Source: CBDANZ01 sp965197865 (GTDB lineage: Bacteria > Acidobacteriota > Vicinamibacteria > Vicinamibacterales > CAVVIG01). Taken from it: a DNA stretch of 64,000 bases. The translations under genes and the position numbers were made by a program. This document shows, in pieces, positions 53,315 through 62,594 of the stretch. Where the stretch lies: positions 1 through 64,000 of the forward strand of contig CBDANZ010000003.1 in assembly GCA_965197865.1 (NCBI GenBank). The letters run 5' to 3'. The notes beneath the pieces were generated by a model. It had not been told where the DNA came from, made no database searches, and saw only the letters and a program-made list of their open reading frames with translations. Position 1 is the first letter of the stretch, and every line of letters begins with the position of its first letter.

Positions 53315-54207
53315 TGGTTCGCTTCATTCACGACCATCGGGATCAGTACGGGGTCGAGCCGATCTGCACCGTGCTGCCGATCGCCCCCTCGACGTATCAC
53401 CGCCATCGGGCGGCGCAGGTCGATCCGACGCGTCGCTCGGCCCGGGCACAACGCGATGATGCGCTGCGCCCGGAGATTCAGCGGGTGTATGACGAGCATC
53501 ATCAGGTGTACGGGCCGCGCAAGGTCTGGAAACAGCTGCGTCGCGAAGGGTTCTGCGTGGCACGAGGCACGGTGGGTCGGCTGATGCGGGCGATGGGCCT
53601 GGCAGGCGCGGGGCGTGGGCGCGCGTGGATCACAACCACGCACGCGGGCAATGGCAGCCGGCCCGCAGATCTCGTCGATCGCCAGTTCGTGGCGACCCGT
53701 CCGAATCAGCTCTGGGTCTCAGACTTCACCTACGTGGCGACCTGGGGTGGGTTCACCTACGTGGCGTTCGTGATCGACGTCTTCGCGCGGCGCATCGTGG
53801 GCTGGCGGGTGTCGGCCTCGATGCGCACGGACTTCGTGCTCGACGCCTTGGAGCAGGCCATCTACGCGCGCCGCGGCGACGCGCTGACCAGCCTCGTGCA
53901 TCACAGCGATCGCGGCACGCAGTATCTTTCGATGCGGTACACGGATCGTCTCGCGGCCGCCGGCATTGCGCCATCGGTCGGGAGCCAAGGCGATGCGTTC
54001 GATAACGCCCTCGCCGAGTCGGTGATCGGACTCTACAAGACGGAGGTGATTCGACGACGAGGGCCGTGGCGCACGCTCGAGGCCGTGGAATTCGCCACGC
54101 TGGAGTGGGTGGATTGGTTCAACATGCGGCGGTTGCTGGGACCGATTGGAGACGTGCCGCCGGCGGAGTTTGAAGCGCAGTACTATGAGCAGGCCAAGGT
54201 GGCCTGA
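53311..54207 (+). CDS. IS3 OrfB (DDE transposase)
   Basis: 298 aa catalytic protein, usually made as an OrfAB fusion. HTH_21 region (EHHQVYGPRKVWKQLRREG), then DDE residues in LWVSDFTYVATW, VHHSDRGTQYLS and NALAESVIGLYKTE. The frame is intact and the element has both ends. Confidence 0.92.
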   Translation: MMVRFIHDHRDQYGVEPICTVLPIAPSTYHRHRAAQVDPTRRSARAQRDDALRPEIQRVYDEHHQVYGPRKVWKQLRREGFCVARGTVGRLMRAMGLAGAGRGRAWITTTHAGNGSRPADLVDRQFVATRPNQLWVSDFTYVATWGGFTYVAFVIDVFARRIVGWRVSASMRTDFVLDALEQAIYARRGDALTSLVHHSDRGTQYLSMRYTDRLAAAGIAPSVGSQGDAFDNALAESVIGLYKTEVIRRRGPWRTLEAVEFATLEWVDWFNMRRLLGPIGDVPPAEFEAQYYEQAKVA

Positions 54208-54246
54208 TTCAATGAATCCAGTCTCCGAGAAACCCGGTACGGTTCA

Positions 54247-54678
54247 AGAGCAAAGGCTTGACTATTAATCAAAACGCGCGGACCAACGGTGAGAACTACA
54301 TTGTAATCAATTATTCCAACTCCTCGACACTGACACGCGTTTGGATTCTGTGGCAGGCAGAGAACCGGTTCTTCACGCCGCGCAAGAGGAATCTCAACCT
54401 TCGAACGATCATCCTGGATGTCGCTCTACCGAACGTCGAAACCACACTTGAGTTGGCTCCAGACAGAAGGTCACTCCGAGGCCGGCCAGCTGGTCGTTTA
54501 CGAAAACCACTGTCGATGGCGAAGGCCCAACTAACTAGCAAGGCACGGCGTAAGAAGACTAGCGCCTAGGGATCTGGGTACCGAGCAGCGGCAACTAGGG
54601 AAGTCTCCCTAGCGGCGGGGCTTCAACTGCCGCCTCATCCTCATCCAGAACTGGCTCGGCATCAAGAGTCGAGGCCGC
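54247..54678. other. Intergenic, no confident gene
   Basis: About 430 bases. A plus-strand frame from 54258 (MTINQNARTNGENYIVINYS) continues the IS3 flank but shows no family features; it may contain the displaced other half of the interrupted secreted gene. Confidence 0.3.
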
Positions 54679-54978
54679 TTACCGTTCGCGAGCCCTCCTC
54701 AGAAGGTTGCCGATCGCGTCACCAGCCCTTTCAGCCCACTCCAGCACCCTGTCCGTTACTTGATGTTTTTCATCGAAGGCTTGAACAGCCTCGGCAGCAC
54801 TCCTTGCCTCTTCGCTAACGCCATAGCGTTGATCAAACTCCTGAAGCCGTTCTTGTCCCTCGCGAAGTGTCTCGCTAACGCCAAATCTCTTGTCAAATTC
54901 AGCCAGCGTTGGGCTGTCGTCGACGCAACCTGCAGACGTGAGCGAAAAAACGACGGCGATGCCGGTGATACGCTTCAT
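54679..54978 (-). CDS. Small lipoprotein with three internal repeats
   Basis: 99 aa. MKRITGIAVVFSLTSAGC gives a lipobox (SAGC), so Cys18 would be lipidated. The mature part has three related units, EFDKRFGVSETLREGQ, EFDQRYGVSEEARSAA and AFDEKHQVTDRVLEWA, i.e. FDxxxxVxxxxxxx helical repeats of about 22 residues. Function unknown. Confidence 0.65.
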   Translation of the reverse strand: MKRITGIAVVFSLTSAGCVDDSPTLAEFDKRFGVSETLREGQERLQEFDQRYGVSEEARSAAEAVQAFDEKHQVTDRVLEWAERAGDAIGNLLRRARER

Positions 54979-55084
54979 TAGAGTGCTTCCCCCTGGCGAA
55001 GCTCACATGTGACTAATGCGGGAACTCTAGGCCGGGATTTCCATCTTGCCGTTCCTGAACACCCCGATGCTACACCCGTGCGAG

Positions 55085-55098
55085 CCGGTTGCAACCGG
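55085..55098. promoter_or_regulatory. Perfect 14-bp palindrome CCGGTTGCAACCGG
   Basis: Self-complementary sequence in the 390-bp region between the small lipoprotein and the glycosyltransferase. It could be an operator for either divergent gene; no regulator is known. Confidence 0.3.
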
Positions 55099-55173
55099 TT
55101 CTTTGACCGCCGGCCATCCAGCACCCCGAGCCCACAACCGTGAGCTGTCCCCGCCTGAAGCCAACCGATCGCG

Positions 55174-55206
55174 GCCGACCTCGGAAAATCGGGGTCGGCT
55201 TTTTCA
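55174..55206 (+). terminator. Rho-independent terminator-like hairpin
   Basis: GCCGACCTCGG - AAAA - TCGGGGTCGGC followed by TTTTTC. Arms pair over 11 positions with G-T wobble. No intact plus-strand gene lies immediately upstream, so the transcript it ended may be lost. Confidence 0.6.
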
Positions 55207-55290
55207 TTCACGGGTCATCTGCTGCCGCTTGAGGTCGCGTCTCCGGCATCCGTTGCACAACGTTGCACGCACCGAGATGGCAAGAAGGAG

Positions 55291-55311
55291 CCCCCCCCCC
55301 CCCCCCCCCCC
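55291..55311 (+). repeat. Homopolymer of 21 C
   Basis: Uninterrupted C-tract about 60 bp upstream of the glycosyltransferase start. It is either a slippage-prone promoter element or an assembly artefact. Confidence 0.8.
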
Positions 55312-55368
55312 AAGAAAACTCCAATAAGGCTCCGCTAATCCTGGCAGAACAGAATTCTGATAATTGAA

Positions 55369-55789
55369 ATGGTTGAGGTTCCAGCGCGGCCCAATTTGGA
55401 AGACTACGGGCAATTTGCATTTCTCAGTACCGCCGTTCAAAAGCTACGAAATGAACGGATACCCCTGCTTCACCAGTTCAGAAGCCGGAAGGTCTGGATG
55501 ATCAGCTCCACCGCTCAAGGGGGCGGCGTTGCGGAGATGCTCCCCAAAGTGATCTCTCTACTGCGAGACCTGGGCGTCGTTACAGTCTGGGCCGTAATCA
55601 AAACCGACAATGCCGACTTCTTCCGCTTTACGAAACGCATGCACAATTTGATTCACGGTGAAGGAGACCCGAACATCACTTCGGAAGAGCAGGCGATCTA
55701 TGACAAGGTCAATCACCAACTGGCCGACGAGCTCTCTCCCAACATAAATCCGACGGACATCGTGGTCGTTCATGATCCGCAGCCCTTAG
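55369..55789 (+). pseudogene. Trehalose-synthase-like glycosyltransferase, N-terminal part
   Basis: MVEVPARPNLEDYGQFAFLS, WMISSTAQGGGVAEMLPKVI, FFRFTKRMHNLIHGEGD and DIVVVHDPQPL are the N-terminal Rossmann domain of GT4 trehalose synthases (TreT type, NDP-glucose plus glucose). The IS1182-type element enters after DPQPL. The reading frame stays open into the transposase, creating a chimeric 625-codon frame. Restoring the target (one TTAG) joins it in frame to 57275-58317. Confidence 0.8.
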
Positions 55790-57270
55790 CAGCCCGTGGT
55801 GAAAGTCGATCGAGCAGCCCCTTGTTATTGGCGAGGGGATCGACAGGATCGATCCCGCTCCTTACACTGTGGCGCATGGCCATGGGCACCCGCGACCCCG
55901 AACAACCTCCGTTGTGGATTGCCGCGTCGGATCTGCCGGTCTCGCCTGGGCATCCGTTCTACACGCGCTTGAATGCGTTGCTGGATGCCGACGGCTTCGA
56001 CACCTTCGTGGAAGACGCCTGTCGATCCTTCTACGCGCCGGTGTTGGGCCGCCCGAGTCTGGCGCCCGGTCGCTACTTCCGCTTGTTGCTGGTTGGGTAC
56101 TTCGAAGGCATCGATTCGGAGCGCGGCATCGCATGGCGTGCGGCGGACTCGCTGGCGGTGCGGAGCTTCCTGCGACTCGGGCTGGAGGAGGCGGCCCCGG
56201 ATCACTCGACGATTTCGCGCACCCGCCGCGTGATCGATGTGGAGACGCACCGGGCGGTGTTCACGTGGGTCCAGCAGCGCCTGGCGGCCGCCGGCCTGTT
56301 GAAGGGCCGGACGATCGCGATCGACGCGACGACGTTGGAGGCCAACGCCGCCATGCGGAGTATCGTGCGCCGGGACACGGGGGAAGCCTACCAGGCGTAT
56401 CTGACCCGCCTCGCCGCCGCCTCGGGGATCAAGACGCCGACGCGCGAAGTCTTGGCGCGGTTTGATCGCACGCGGAAGAAGAAAACCTCGAACAGCGAGT
56501 GGACCAGCCCCAGCGATCCTGATGCGAAGGTCGCGAAAATGAAAGACGGCCAGACGCACTTGGCGCACAAAGCCGAGCATGCGATCGATCTGGAGAGCGG
56601 CGCGTTGGTCGCGGTGACGGTGCAGGGCGCCGATCAGGGCGACACGAGGACGCTTGTCACGGCGGCGATCACGGCGGCCGAACAGGTGGAAGCCGCGCAC
56701 GCGACGACCGACGCGCGCGGGAGGTTGGAGGACATCGTCGCGGACAAGGGCTATCACAGCAACGAGACGATGGTAGACCTGGCTGCGGTGGGCCTGCGGT
56801 CGTACATTTCGGAACCCGACCGTGGCCGGCGCGATTGGTCCGACGCGCCGGATGCGTACGCGCCCGTCCATGGGAATCGCCGCCGTCTCCGGGGCGCCCG
56901 CGGGCGACGCTTGCGGCGGCGACGGGCGGAACTCGCCGAGCGATCGTTTGCCCACCTCTATGAGACCGGCGGGATGCGACGCACGCACTTGCGGGGACAC
57001 GACAACATCTTGAAGCGTCTACTGATTCATGGCGGCGGCTTCAACTTGGGGCTCGCGATGCGCCAGTGCCTCGGCATCGGCACGCCACGGCGCTTGCAGG
57101 GCCGCGCCGCAGGCGTCTTGGCTGTCTTCATCGCCGTATGGGCGCGCCTCGGCGCTCTCTGGGGGAACCATGAACCAAGATTCGTTGATCGATCGCCGGG
57201 GTCGTCGCCGCGTCATTGTTTTGAGCTGCTACCCGTCGCCGCGTGAATCGCAGGGTTTAAACACAGACTG
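55790..57270 (+). mobile_element. IS1182-type insertion sequence
   Basis: 1481 bp, flanked by the direct target duplication TTAG (55786-55789 and 57271-57274). Left end CAGCCCGTGGTGAAAGTCG; right end, complemented, CAGTCTGTGTTTAAACCC: imperfect inverted repeats. One transposase gene. The MITE at 61183 has the same terminal sequence. Confidence 0.85.
55876..57246 (+). CDS. IS1182-type transposase (DUF772/DDE)
   Basis: 456 aa from MAMGTRDPEQPPLWI. N-terminal DUF772 region (YFRLLLVGYFEGIDSERGIA), catalytic Asp in TIAIDATTLEANAAM, second Asp box VADKGYHSNETM, late Glu in ERSFAHLYETGGMRR. A short His/Lys linker KKKTSNSEW precedes the KAEHAID box. Complete frame; the first in-frame ATG inside the element was chosen, because the upstream start belongs to the interrupted glycosyltransferase. 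Confidence 0.88.
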   Translation: MAMGTRDPEQPPLWIAASDLPVSPGHPFYTRLNALLDADGFDTFVEDACRSFYAPVLGRPSLAPGRYFRLLLVGYFEGIDSERGIAWRAADSLAVRSFLRLGLEEAAPDHSTISRTRRVIDVETHRAVFTWVQQRLAAAGLLKGRTIAIDATTLEANAAMRSIVRRDTGEAYQAYLTRLAAASGIKTPTREVLARFDRTRKKKTSNSEWTSPSDPDAKVAKMKDGQTHLAHKAEHAIDLESGALVAVTVQGADQGDTRTLVTAAITAAEQVEAAHATTDARGRLEDIVADKGYHSNETMVDLAAVGLRSYISEPDRGRRDWSDAPDAYAPVHGNRRRLRGARGRRLRRRRAELAERSFAHLYETGGMRRTHLRGHDNILKRLLIHGGGFNLGLAMRQCLGIGTPRRLQGRAAGVLAVFIAVWARLGALWGNHEPRFVDRSPGSSPRHCFELLPVAA

Positions 57271-57274
57271 TTAG

Positions 57275-58317
57275 GAGTAGGCTCGCTAACAAAAGAGCGA
57301 ATTAAGAACCCGATGATCTGGAGATGCCATATTGGACTGGATCGGGATGTGGACCAGACCCGGTCCGCATGGTCTTTTCTTCGTCCGTACATCGTGCCAT
57401 ACGACCAGGTAGTCTTCAGCGAATACGAGTATATTCCAGACTATCTGACCCATCGTTCATCGATCATCCATCCTGCTCTCGATCCCCTCAGTGACAAAAA
57501 CCGTGAACTCTCGCTTCACCACGTCGTCGAAGTGCTCTGTAATGCATCGATAGCCGTGCCCGTTCAACCGGTGCTGAACCGGAAATTCGCCGCGCCGGCC
57601 CGGCGCTTGTTGCCCGACGGCACGTTTGGAAGCCCCGGCGAGGGAGGCAATTTCGGTCTACTCTATCGCCCGATCATTACGCAAATCTCACGCTGGGATC
57701 GGTTGAAGGGATTTGCACCGCTAATGGAAGCCTTCGTTCGCTTGAAGAATCGTTTACATGAAGGCCAATACGAGCGCGATCCCATCCGCCGCAAGCGTCT
57801 CGAAATAACCCGCTTGGTCTTGGCCGGTCCGGACGCTGAATCCACGCAGGATGACCCCGAGGCCCAAGACGTTTTGAAGGAACTCTGCTCTCAATACACG
57901 TCCCTTGACAAGGAAATGCAGCAGGACGTGATGCTGCTGACGCTTCCGCTGGTCTCTCGCCGCGAAAATGCCCTGATGGTCAATGCCCTACAACGATGTT
58001 CCACAATTGTGGTCCAGAATTCGATCCAGGAGGGATTCGAGCTTACCGTAACCGAAGCCATGTGGAAACGCATTCCCGTTATCGGATCCAATGCCTGTGG
58101 AATTCGACAGCAGATCCAGGAAGGCATGAATGGTAAGATTCACTCTTCGCCAGAAAATCCGGATGAAGTGGCCAAGGCGTTCGATGAGACGCTTCAAGAC
58201 CCCGATACTCGGCACTTACGGGAACGCAATGCTCAACGGCGCGTGCACGAAATGTTCCTAGTCTTCGAACAAGTAGCTTCCTGGCTGCGTGTCCTGGCCT
58301 CCGCCGCCCGACGATAA
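57275..58317 (+). pseudogene. Trehalose-synthase-like glycosyltransferase, C-terminal part
   Basis: After the target duplication the original frame resumes as GVGSLTKERIKNPMIWRCHI GLD, through ITQISRWDRLKGFAPLMEAF (donor-domain start) and the GT4 nucleotide-sugar box NSIQEGFELTVTEAMWKRIP V. The end (ASAARR, TAA) is intact. ATG 57313 could start a truncated 334-aa C-terminal protein, but the acceptor domain would be missing. Confidence 0.8.
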
Positions 58318-58323
58318 CAACCG

Positions 58324-59520
58324 ATGACGGAACGGCTTTATTACACCGACTCGTATCTCGCTGAGTTCGATGCGACGGTTGCCCACGTCGCCCCCCACGG
58401 GACTCACCTCTTCCTGAAGCTCGATCGGACGGCGTTCTACCCGACCTCTGGTGGTCAACCGTTCGACACCGGCACGCTCAACGGAGCCAGGGTGATTGAC
58501 GTCATTGAACGCGAAGACGGCGAGGTTGCCCATATGGTCGAAGGGAACCTCACGGTCGGCGAGACCGCGCAAGGTCGAATCGACTGGCGCCGTCGTTTCG
58601 ATCATATGCAGCAGCACTCTGGTCAGCACGTGCTGTCTGCGGCGTTCGATCGACTTCACAAGGCCCGAACGGTGAGCTTCCACCTGGGAAGCAAAGCTTC
58701 GACGATCGATCTCGAGAGGGACCTTTCGGCCGAGCTCATTGCCGCGGCTGAAGCGGAGGCGAACCGGATCGTCTGGCAGGATCGGCCGATCTCGATCCGA
58801 TTCGTCGACGCAGAAGAGACGGCTCGACTTCAGCTGCGCAAGGAGCCGACCCGCGGCGGGCGGCTGCGGCTCGTCGAGGTCGAGGCATTCGACCGGTCGG
58901 CCTGTGGGGGAACACACGTCTCGCGGACCGGGGCGATCGGAATGATCGCCGTGTCAGCCAACGAGCGGTTCAAAGGTGGCACCCGTGTCACGTTCGTCTG
59001 TGGCGGGCGAGTACGCGCCGTCTTCCACTCTCAGCGGGACGCGCTGGCTGGCAGCGTGCGCCTCTTGTCGGTGCTACCCGAGGGACTGCCCGGTGCCATC
59101 GCCAAGGCACAGACGGAAGCCAAGGACCTCAAGCGTGCGGTCCGCGCGCTTAACGAGCGACTCGCCACATATGTGGCCAAGGAGTTGGTGACCCGTGCGG
59201 AGCGAGTCGGCGACACGGCCGTTGTCGTCCAGGCGTTAGATGGCTACGACGCCGCCCAACTGAAATCCTTGGCCGGAGCGCTCGTGTCCATCCCTGGACA
59301 TGCGGTCGCGCTCATTTCGACCAGCTCGCCGGTGCTGGTTGTGGTCGCCCGATCGCAAGACGTCGCCATCGATGCGTCGACGATCCTTCGAGCCCTCACC
59401 ACGAGGTTCGGCGGACGCGACGGTGGGAAACCAGATCTGGCTCAAGGCGGGGGCCTGACGGGCTCGCTCCCAGAGATACTGGAGCTCGCCAGGCAGCAAT
59501 TCCGCGCGGCGTTCACCTAA
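58324..59520 (+). CDS. Alanyl-tRNA editing protein AlaX-L with DHHA1 domain
   Basis: 398 aa trans-editing factor that hydrolyses Ser-tRNA(Ala) or Gly-tRNA(Ala). Barrel-type N-terminus (TAFYPTSGGQPFDTGTL), zinc/active-site HxxxH in MQQHSGQHVLSAAFD and C-x3-H in SACGGTHVSRTG, then a coiled linker and a C-terminal DHHA1 domain (DASTILRALTTRFGGRDGGK, LAQGGGL). ATG lies 6 nt after the glycosyltransferase stop, suggesting co-transcription before the IS arrived. Confidence 0.92.
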   Translation: MTERLYYTDSYLAEFDATVAHVAPHGTHLFLKLDRTAFYPTSGGQPFDTGTLNGARVIDVIEREDGEVAHMVEGNLTVGETAQGRIDWRRRFDHMQQHSGQHVLSAAFDRLHKARTVSFHLGSKASTIDLERDLSAELIAAAEAEANRIVWQDRPISIRFVDAEETARLQLRKEPTRGGRLRLVEVEAFDRSACGGTHVSRTGAIGMIAVSANERFKGGTRVTFVCGGRVRAVFHSQRDALAGSVRLLSVLPEGLPGAIAKAQTEAKDLKRAVRALNERLATYVAKELVTRAERVGDTAVVVQALDGYDAAQLKSLAGALVSIPGHAVALISTSSPVLVVVARSQDVAIDASTILRALTTRFGGRDGGKPDLAQGGGLTGSLPEILELARQQFRAAFT

Positions 59521-59658
59521 CGGTCTGGTCGCCGCGCTTGCTGAAGCAGGGAAATGTCAGCTCATCCCAATGACCTTGGCAGTGAGGCGGTCATGGAGCG
59601 GGCACGGCCGGCTGATCGTCTGGCATAGATCGCGTGCGTGGGAAGAAGTGAAGGTCGC

Positions 59659-60261
59659 ATGATTCACCGTGCCGTTCGGACGCTCCTGCTCGTTCTCCTC
59701 GCGACGCCGGTGGCGGCCCAGGAATCGCTCTTGCCGACCGTCAGGGCGGTCATGGCGCAGTACCCAGATCGCCCCTTGACGGACGCGCAACTGGGCGAGG
59801 CTATGAACGAGATCGCACGCCGCCACTCCGACTGGGGACTGCACCGTGACATAGTCGGTCGCTTCTGCCCGTTGCCAAACTCTTCAATCACCATCGACTG
59901 CAATATCGTCGTCAGCCCGACCGGGGAGGTCTACGACGTCCTCCTCGACGAGGACGGCGAGGCAATTCCGACGTGGAGGTTAGTTGGACCGATTGACACC
60001 ATGACGAACTTCGTCACACCGGCCGGTGCGCCGGAACCGCAGCCGTCCCCTGACGACTCTCTGGGCGACCTTCAGGCCCAACAGGCGGCGGTCGTGGAAA
60101 TGCAGCGGCAACTCAAGCTAGCCATTCAGAACTTCAATGAGCAATCGAGTCAACAGGCGGCGACAATGATTCGACTCACCTGGGCGATCCTCAGCCTCAC
60201 CGTTGTGTTTGGAGTAATCGCGGCGGTGCAGGTCTGGGCAATGCTGAAAGGCCGAGCGTGA
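59659..60261 (+). CDS. Membrane-anchored secreted protein, unknown
   Basis: 200 aa from MIHRAVRTLLLVLLATPVAA (signal peptide). The middle has a Cys pair (RFCPLPNSSITIDCNIV), then a Gln-rich coiled segment (QQAAVVEMQRQLKLAIQNFN) and a C-terminal membrane helix (LTWAILSLTVVFGVIAAVQVWAM). Topology: periplasmic domain tethered at the C-terminus. ATG 59659 was preferred over 59638 because it begins the signal peptide. Not recognised. Confidence 0.65.
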   Translation: MIHRAVRTLLLVLLATPVAAQESLLPTVRAVMAQYPDRPLTDAQLGEAMNEIARRHSDWGLHRDIVGRFCPLPNSSITIDCNIVVSPTGEVYDVLLDEDGEAIPTWRLVGPIDTMTNFVTPAGAPEPQPSPDDSLGDLQAQQAAVVEMQRQLKLAIQNFNEQSSQQAATMIRLTWAILSLTVVFGVIAAVQVWAMLKGRA

Positions 60262-61461
60262 GCCCGTTGCCGATCCGTACCGGCCGGGAGCCTTTGTAGC
60301 CCTCGAAGTGATCGAGGGTTTCCTCGGTCAGGGCGTGTCGGCCGTCAAGGCCGTACATGATCTGCAGTGATTCATCTGGGTTCCACTCGTGACAACGCGC
60401 CTCCAGCCATCCCATAAACTGCGCGGCCTCTTCGGTAAGGCCGATCCGCATCAAACCGTACAACGTGAACGCCGCGTCTCGGATCCAGGTATAGCGGTAG
60501 TCCCAGTTTCGCTCCCCTCCGACGCCCTCGGGGAGGCTACAGGTCGGGGCCGCGACGATGGCTCCGGTGGGCTCGAACGTGAGCAGCTTCAGCGTCAAAG
60601 CCGAACGCTGGACGGTCTCGCGCCAGCGGCCCTGACAGGTGCACTGCGACAGCCACTGGCGCCAGAACTGCTCAGTCTTGTCGATCAGGTCCTTGGCTTC
60701 GCTCCCTCCCAGGAAGACTCCGCAGTTACGATTCTCGACCTTTCCAAACGCGAAGCTTGCCGTCTGCCCTTCGTGCAGGGTGAACTGTGACACAACCCTG
60801 TTTCCATCGACTCGCAGCTTCTCTCGCGTGCCGAGACCCATGCTTGGCCCTGGGCTCTCGAAACACGCGCCGCCCGCCACGACGTGGGCCGTGTGTGGAT
60901 CGCGGCCGTAATTGAAGGCCAGCCGGCATTCCAGGCGGAACTCCATCGAGCCGCGCACCACTTGAACCCACCGAATGAGTTAGTGGCGCCTCGGATCGTC
61001 AGCCGGCAACCCGACTGGCATGTAACCGGTAATTTGTCCCACACCGTCTGGCGTGAGGAATCGGGTGATCAGGACGTTCGTGTCGGGCCAGTAGAATTGC
61101 TTGTACAGCGGATCGTCTCGCGTCGGGCAGATCTGGAACCGACTGCCCTTCTCATCGTCCAGGATCGCCGCGAAGAGGCTAGCAGTCCGTGGTGAAAGTC
61201 GGGCGCTGCACCGAGACGAGCGAGGCGCCTCGCGGGCAAGGCGCGACGACCGAGAATACCGCCTGTATTTGATGGAGGAGCAACGCAGGCCACGAGGATG
61301 CATCGCTCGTCGAATGCAGACGGACTTTCACCACGGACTGCTAGGGGAGTCTGAGGTGGGGGAAACAGAACCAATCGATAGAACCGTTCATACCCACGAG
61401 CGCGACCGTGTGGAGATCTCCGATGAGCCCGTAGTTCTCGATCGGTTGGTACGCCATCCAC
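60262..61461 (-). pseudogene. GH15 glucoamylase/trehalase-like gene, multiply broken
   Basis: ATG 61461 starts MAYQPIENYGLIGDLHTVAL and GSIDWFCFPH, the canonical GH15 N-terminus. Breaks: an extra base near 61363 (cacctcAgactcc), the MITE at 61183-61340, an in-frame TAA after DDPRRH (about 60977-60979, likely CAA to TAA) and loss of the 3' end after GSRPVRIGNG near 60262. Between them RNWDYRYTWIRDAAFTLYGL and WLEARCHEWNPDESLQIMYG are clear catalytic-domain residues. The enzyme would have cleaved alpha-glucosides or trehalose. Confidence 0.8.
61183..61340. mobile_element. MITE related to the IS1182-type element
   Basis: 158 bp, no coding capacity, flanked by CTAG on both sides (61179-61182, 61341-61344). 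Termini CAGTCCGTGGTGAAAGTC are perfect inverted repeats and match the left end of the IS at 55790 (CAGCCCGTGGTGAAAGTC) with one difference. It interrupts the GH15 gene. Confidence 0.85.
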
Positions 61462-61625
61462 TGAGTCCTATTCATTCACGTACACGGCCTCTGTCGAGCG
61501 TCCTGGGCTATGCTACATGAGCAACAAGACCCCGACGCCGACGAACAGAGCTCACAGCGCTCACTCGCCCGGTCGCGACACCCGCGTCAGAGGCATGGCA
61601 TTCGGCGAGTAGAATGGCTCGTCGG

Positions 61626-62588
61626 TCACAGGCTCGCGTCTGCAGTAGTTTTCACCGCACGTTTGGGCAGCGCGCGATCGAAAAACGCGACGACCCGCTC
61701 GAGAAACCCGGTGCGCCCCGCCGACGGCTCCAGGTTGCACAGTCCGGACCGGACACCTTCTGTATGCCCCGATTTCGGCAGTGTCCAGAGCTCCGCCGCG
61801 GGATTCTCGGCACGATTCTTCAGCCTGGCCGCATGGTCGACGGGAATCATTCGATCCTGTTCGCCGTGAATGAACAAGACCGGCCGCGGACTGATACGAC
61901 CCACGATGTTTTCCGGCGCCAGGGCGGCGAGATCCAGGCCGTACAAAATCCGCGCGGCCACTTCGATCCCGGGTCGCATCAGCGAGCCGGCGAGAAAGCC
62001 GGGCACACGAGTGCGCCGCTCCACTTCGTCGGCGATCAAATCGCGGATGTCGGCGAAGGCGCTGTCGGCCACGACGGCGCCAACCTCTGGAATGTCGGCG
62101 GCGGCCAGTAGGCTCATCGCCGCGCCGTACGAGGTTCCATGCAGGCCGATCCGTCCGGGAGGGATGCCTCGACTGAGCACCAGATCGACCGCGGCACGGA
62201 TGTCGCCTCGCTCCAGGTTCCCCAGGGTGATGCGAGCCCCGCCCGAGCTGCCGTGAGCACGGAGATCGAACAGCAGGACCTGAAATCCGGCGTCCACGTA
62301 GGCGCGGGCTAGGTCGGGCTGCGCGCCGGCCCAGGCGTCGACATCGATGCCGTGCAGCAGAATCACCGCGCGATCGACTTTCGGAGCGCTCAGCCACCCG
62401 GCAAGCCTGGTGCCGTCTGCGCGGCTGGCAAGCGCGATGGCTTCCATCGGCAGGTCAGACGGCGGCCCCTCGCCCGGTGGACAGACGTCCTGAGTTTGGA
62501 GGCTCGCCGACAGGATGTAGACGGAAACCGCACAGTAGGTCGCCGCCACGACGAGCGCGCCAGCGACGAGGGTCTTGGTCCGCGACAT
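61626..62588 (-). CDS. Membrane-anchored alpha/beta hydrolase
   Basis: 320 aa. N-terminal signal anchor (TLVAGALVVAATYCAVSVYI). Hydrolase core with LLHGIDVDAW, nucleophile elbow GLHGTSYGAAMS, acid in FIHGEQDRMIP and His in KSGHTEGV, like the dipeptidyl-peptidase-type/YqkD-like serine hydrolases. The ATG follows the ceramidase stop by 6 bp, so the two form an operon. Substrate unknown. Confidence 0.86.
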   Translation of the reverse strand: MSRTKTLVAGALVVAATYCAVSVYILSASLQTQDVCPPGEGPPSDLPMEAIALASRADGTRLAGWLSAPKVDRAVILLHGIDVDAWAGAQPDLARAYVDAGFQVLLFDLRAHGSSGGARITLGNLERGDIRAAVDLVLSRGIPPGRIGLHGTSYGAAMSLLAAADIPEVGAVVADSAFADIRDLIADEVERRTRVPGFLAGSLMRPGIEVAARILYGLDLAALAPENIVGRISPRPVLFIHGEQDRMIPVDHAARLKNRAENPAAELWTLPKSGHTEGVRSGLCNLEPSAGRTGFLERVVAFFDRALPKRAVKTTADASL

Positions 62589-62594
62589 GACACC

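Larger units (their letters stand above)
52943..54246 (+). mobile_element. Complete IS3-family insertion sequence
   Basis: 1.3 kb bounded by perfect 25-bp inverted ends starting TGAACCGTACCGGGTTTCTC and closing with its complement at 54246. It carries overlapping orfA and orfB. No target duplication was obvious. Confidence 0.85.
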
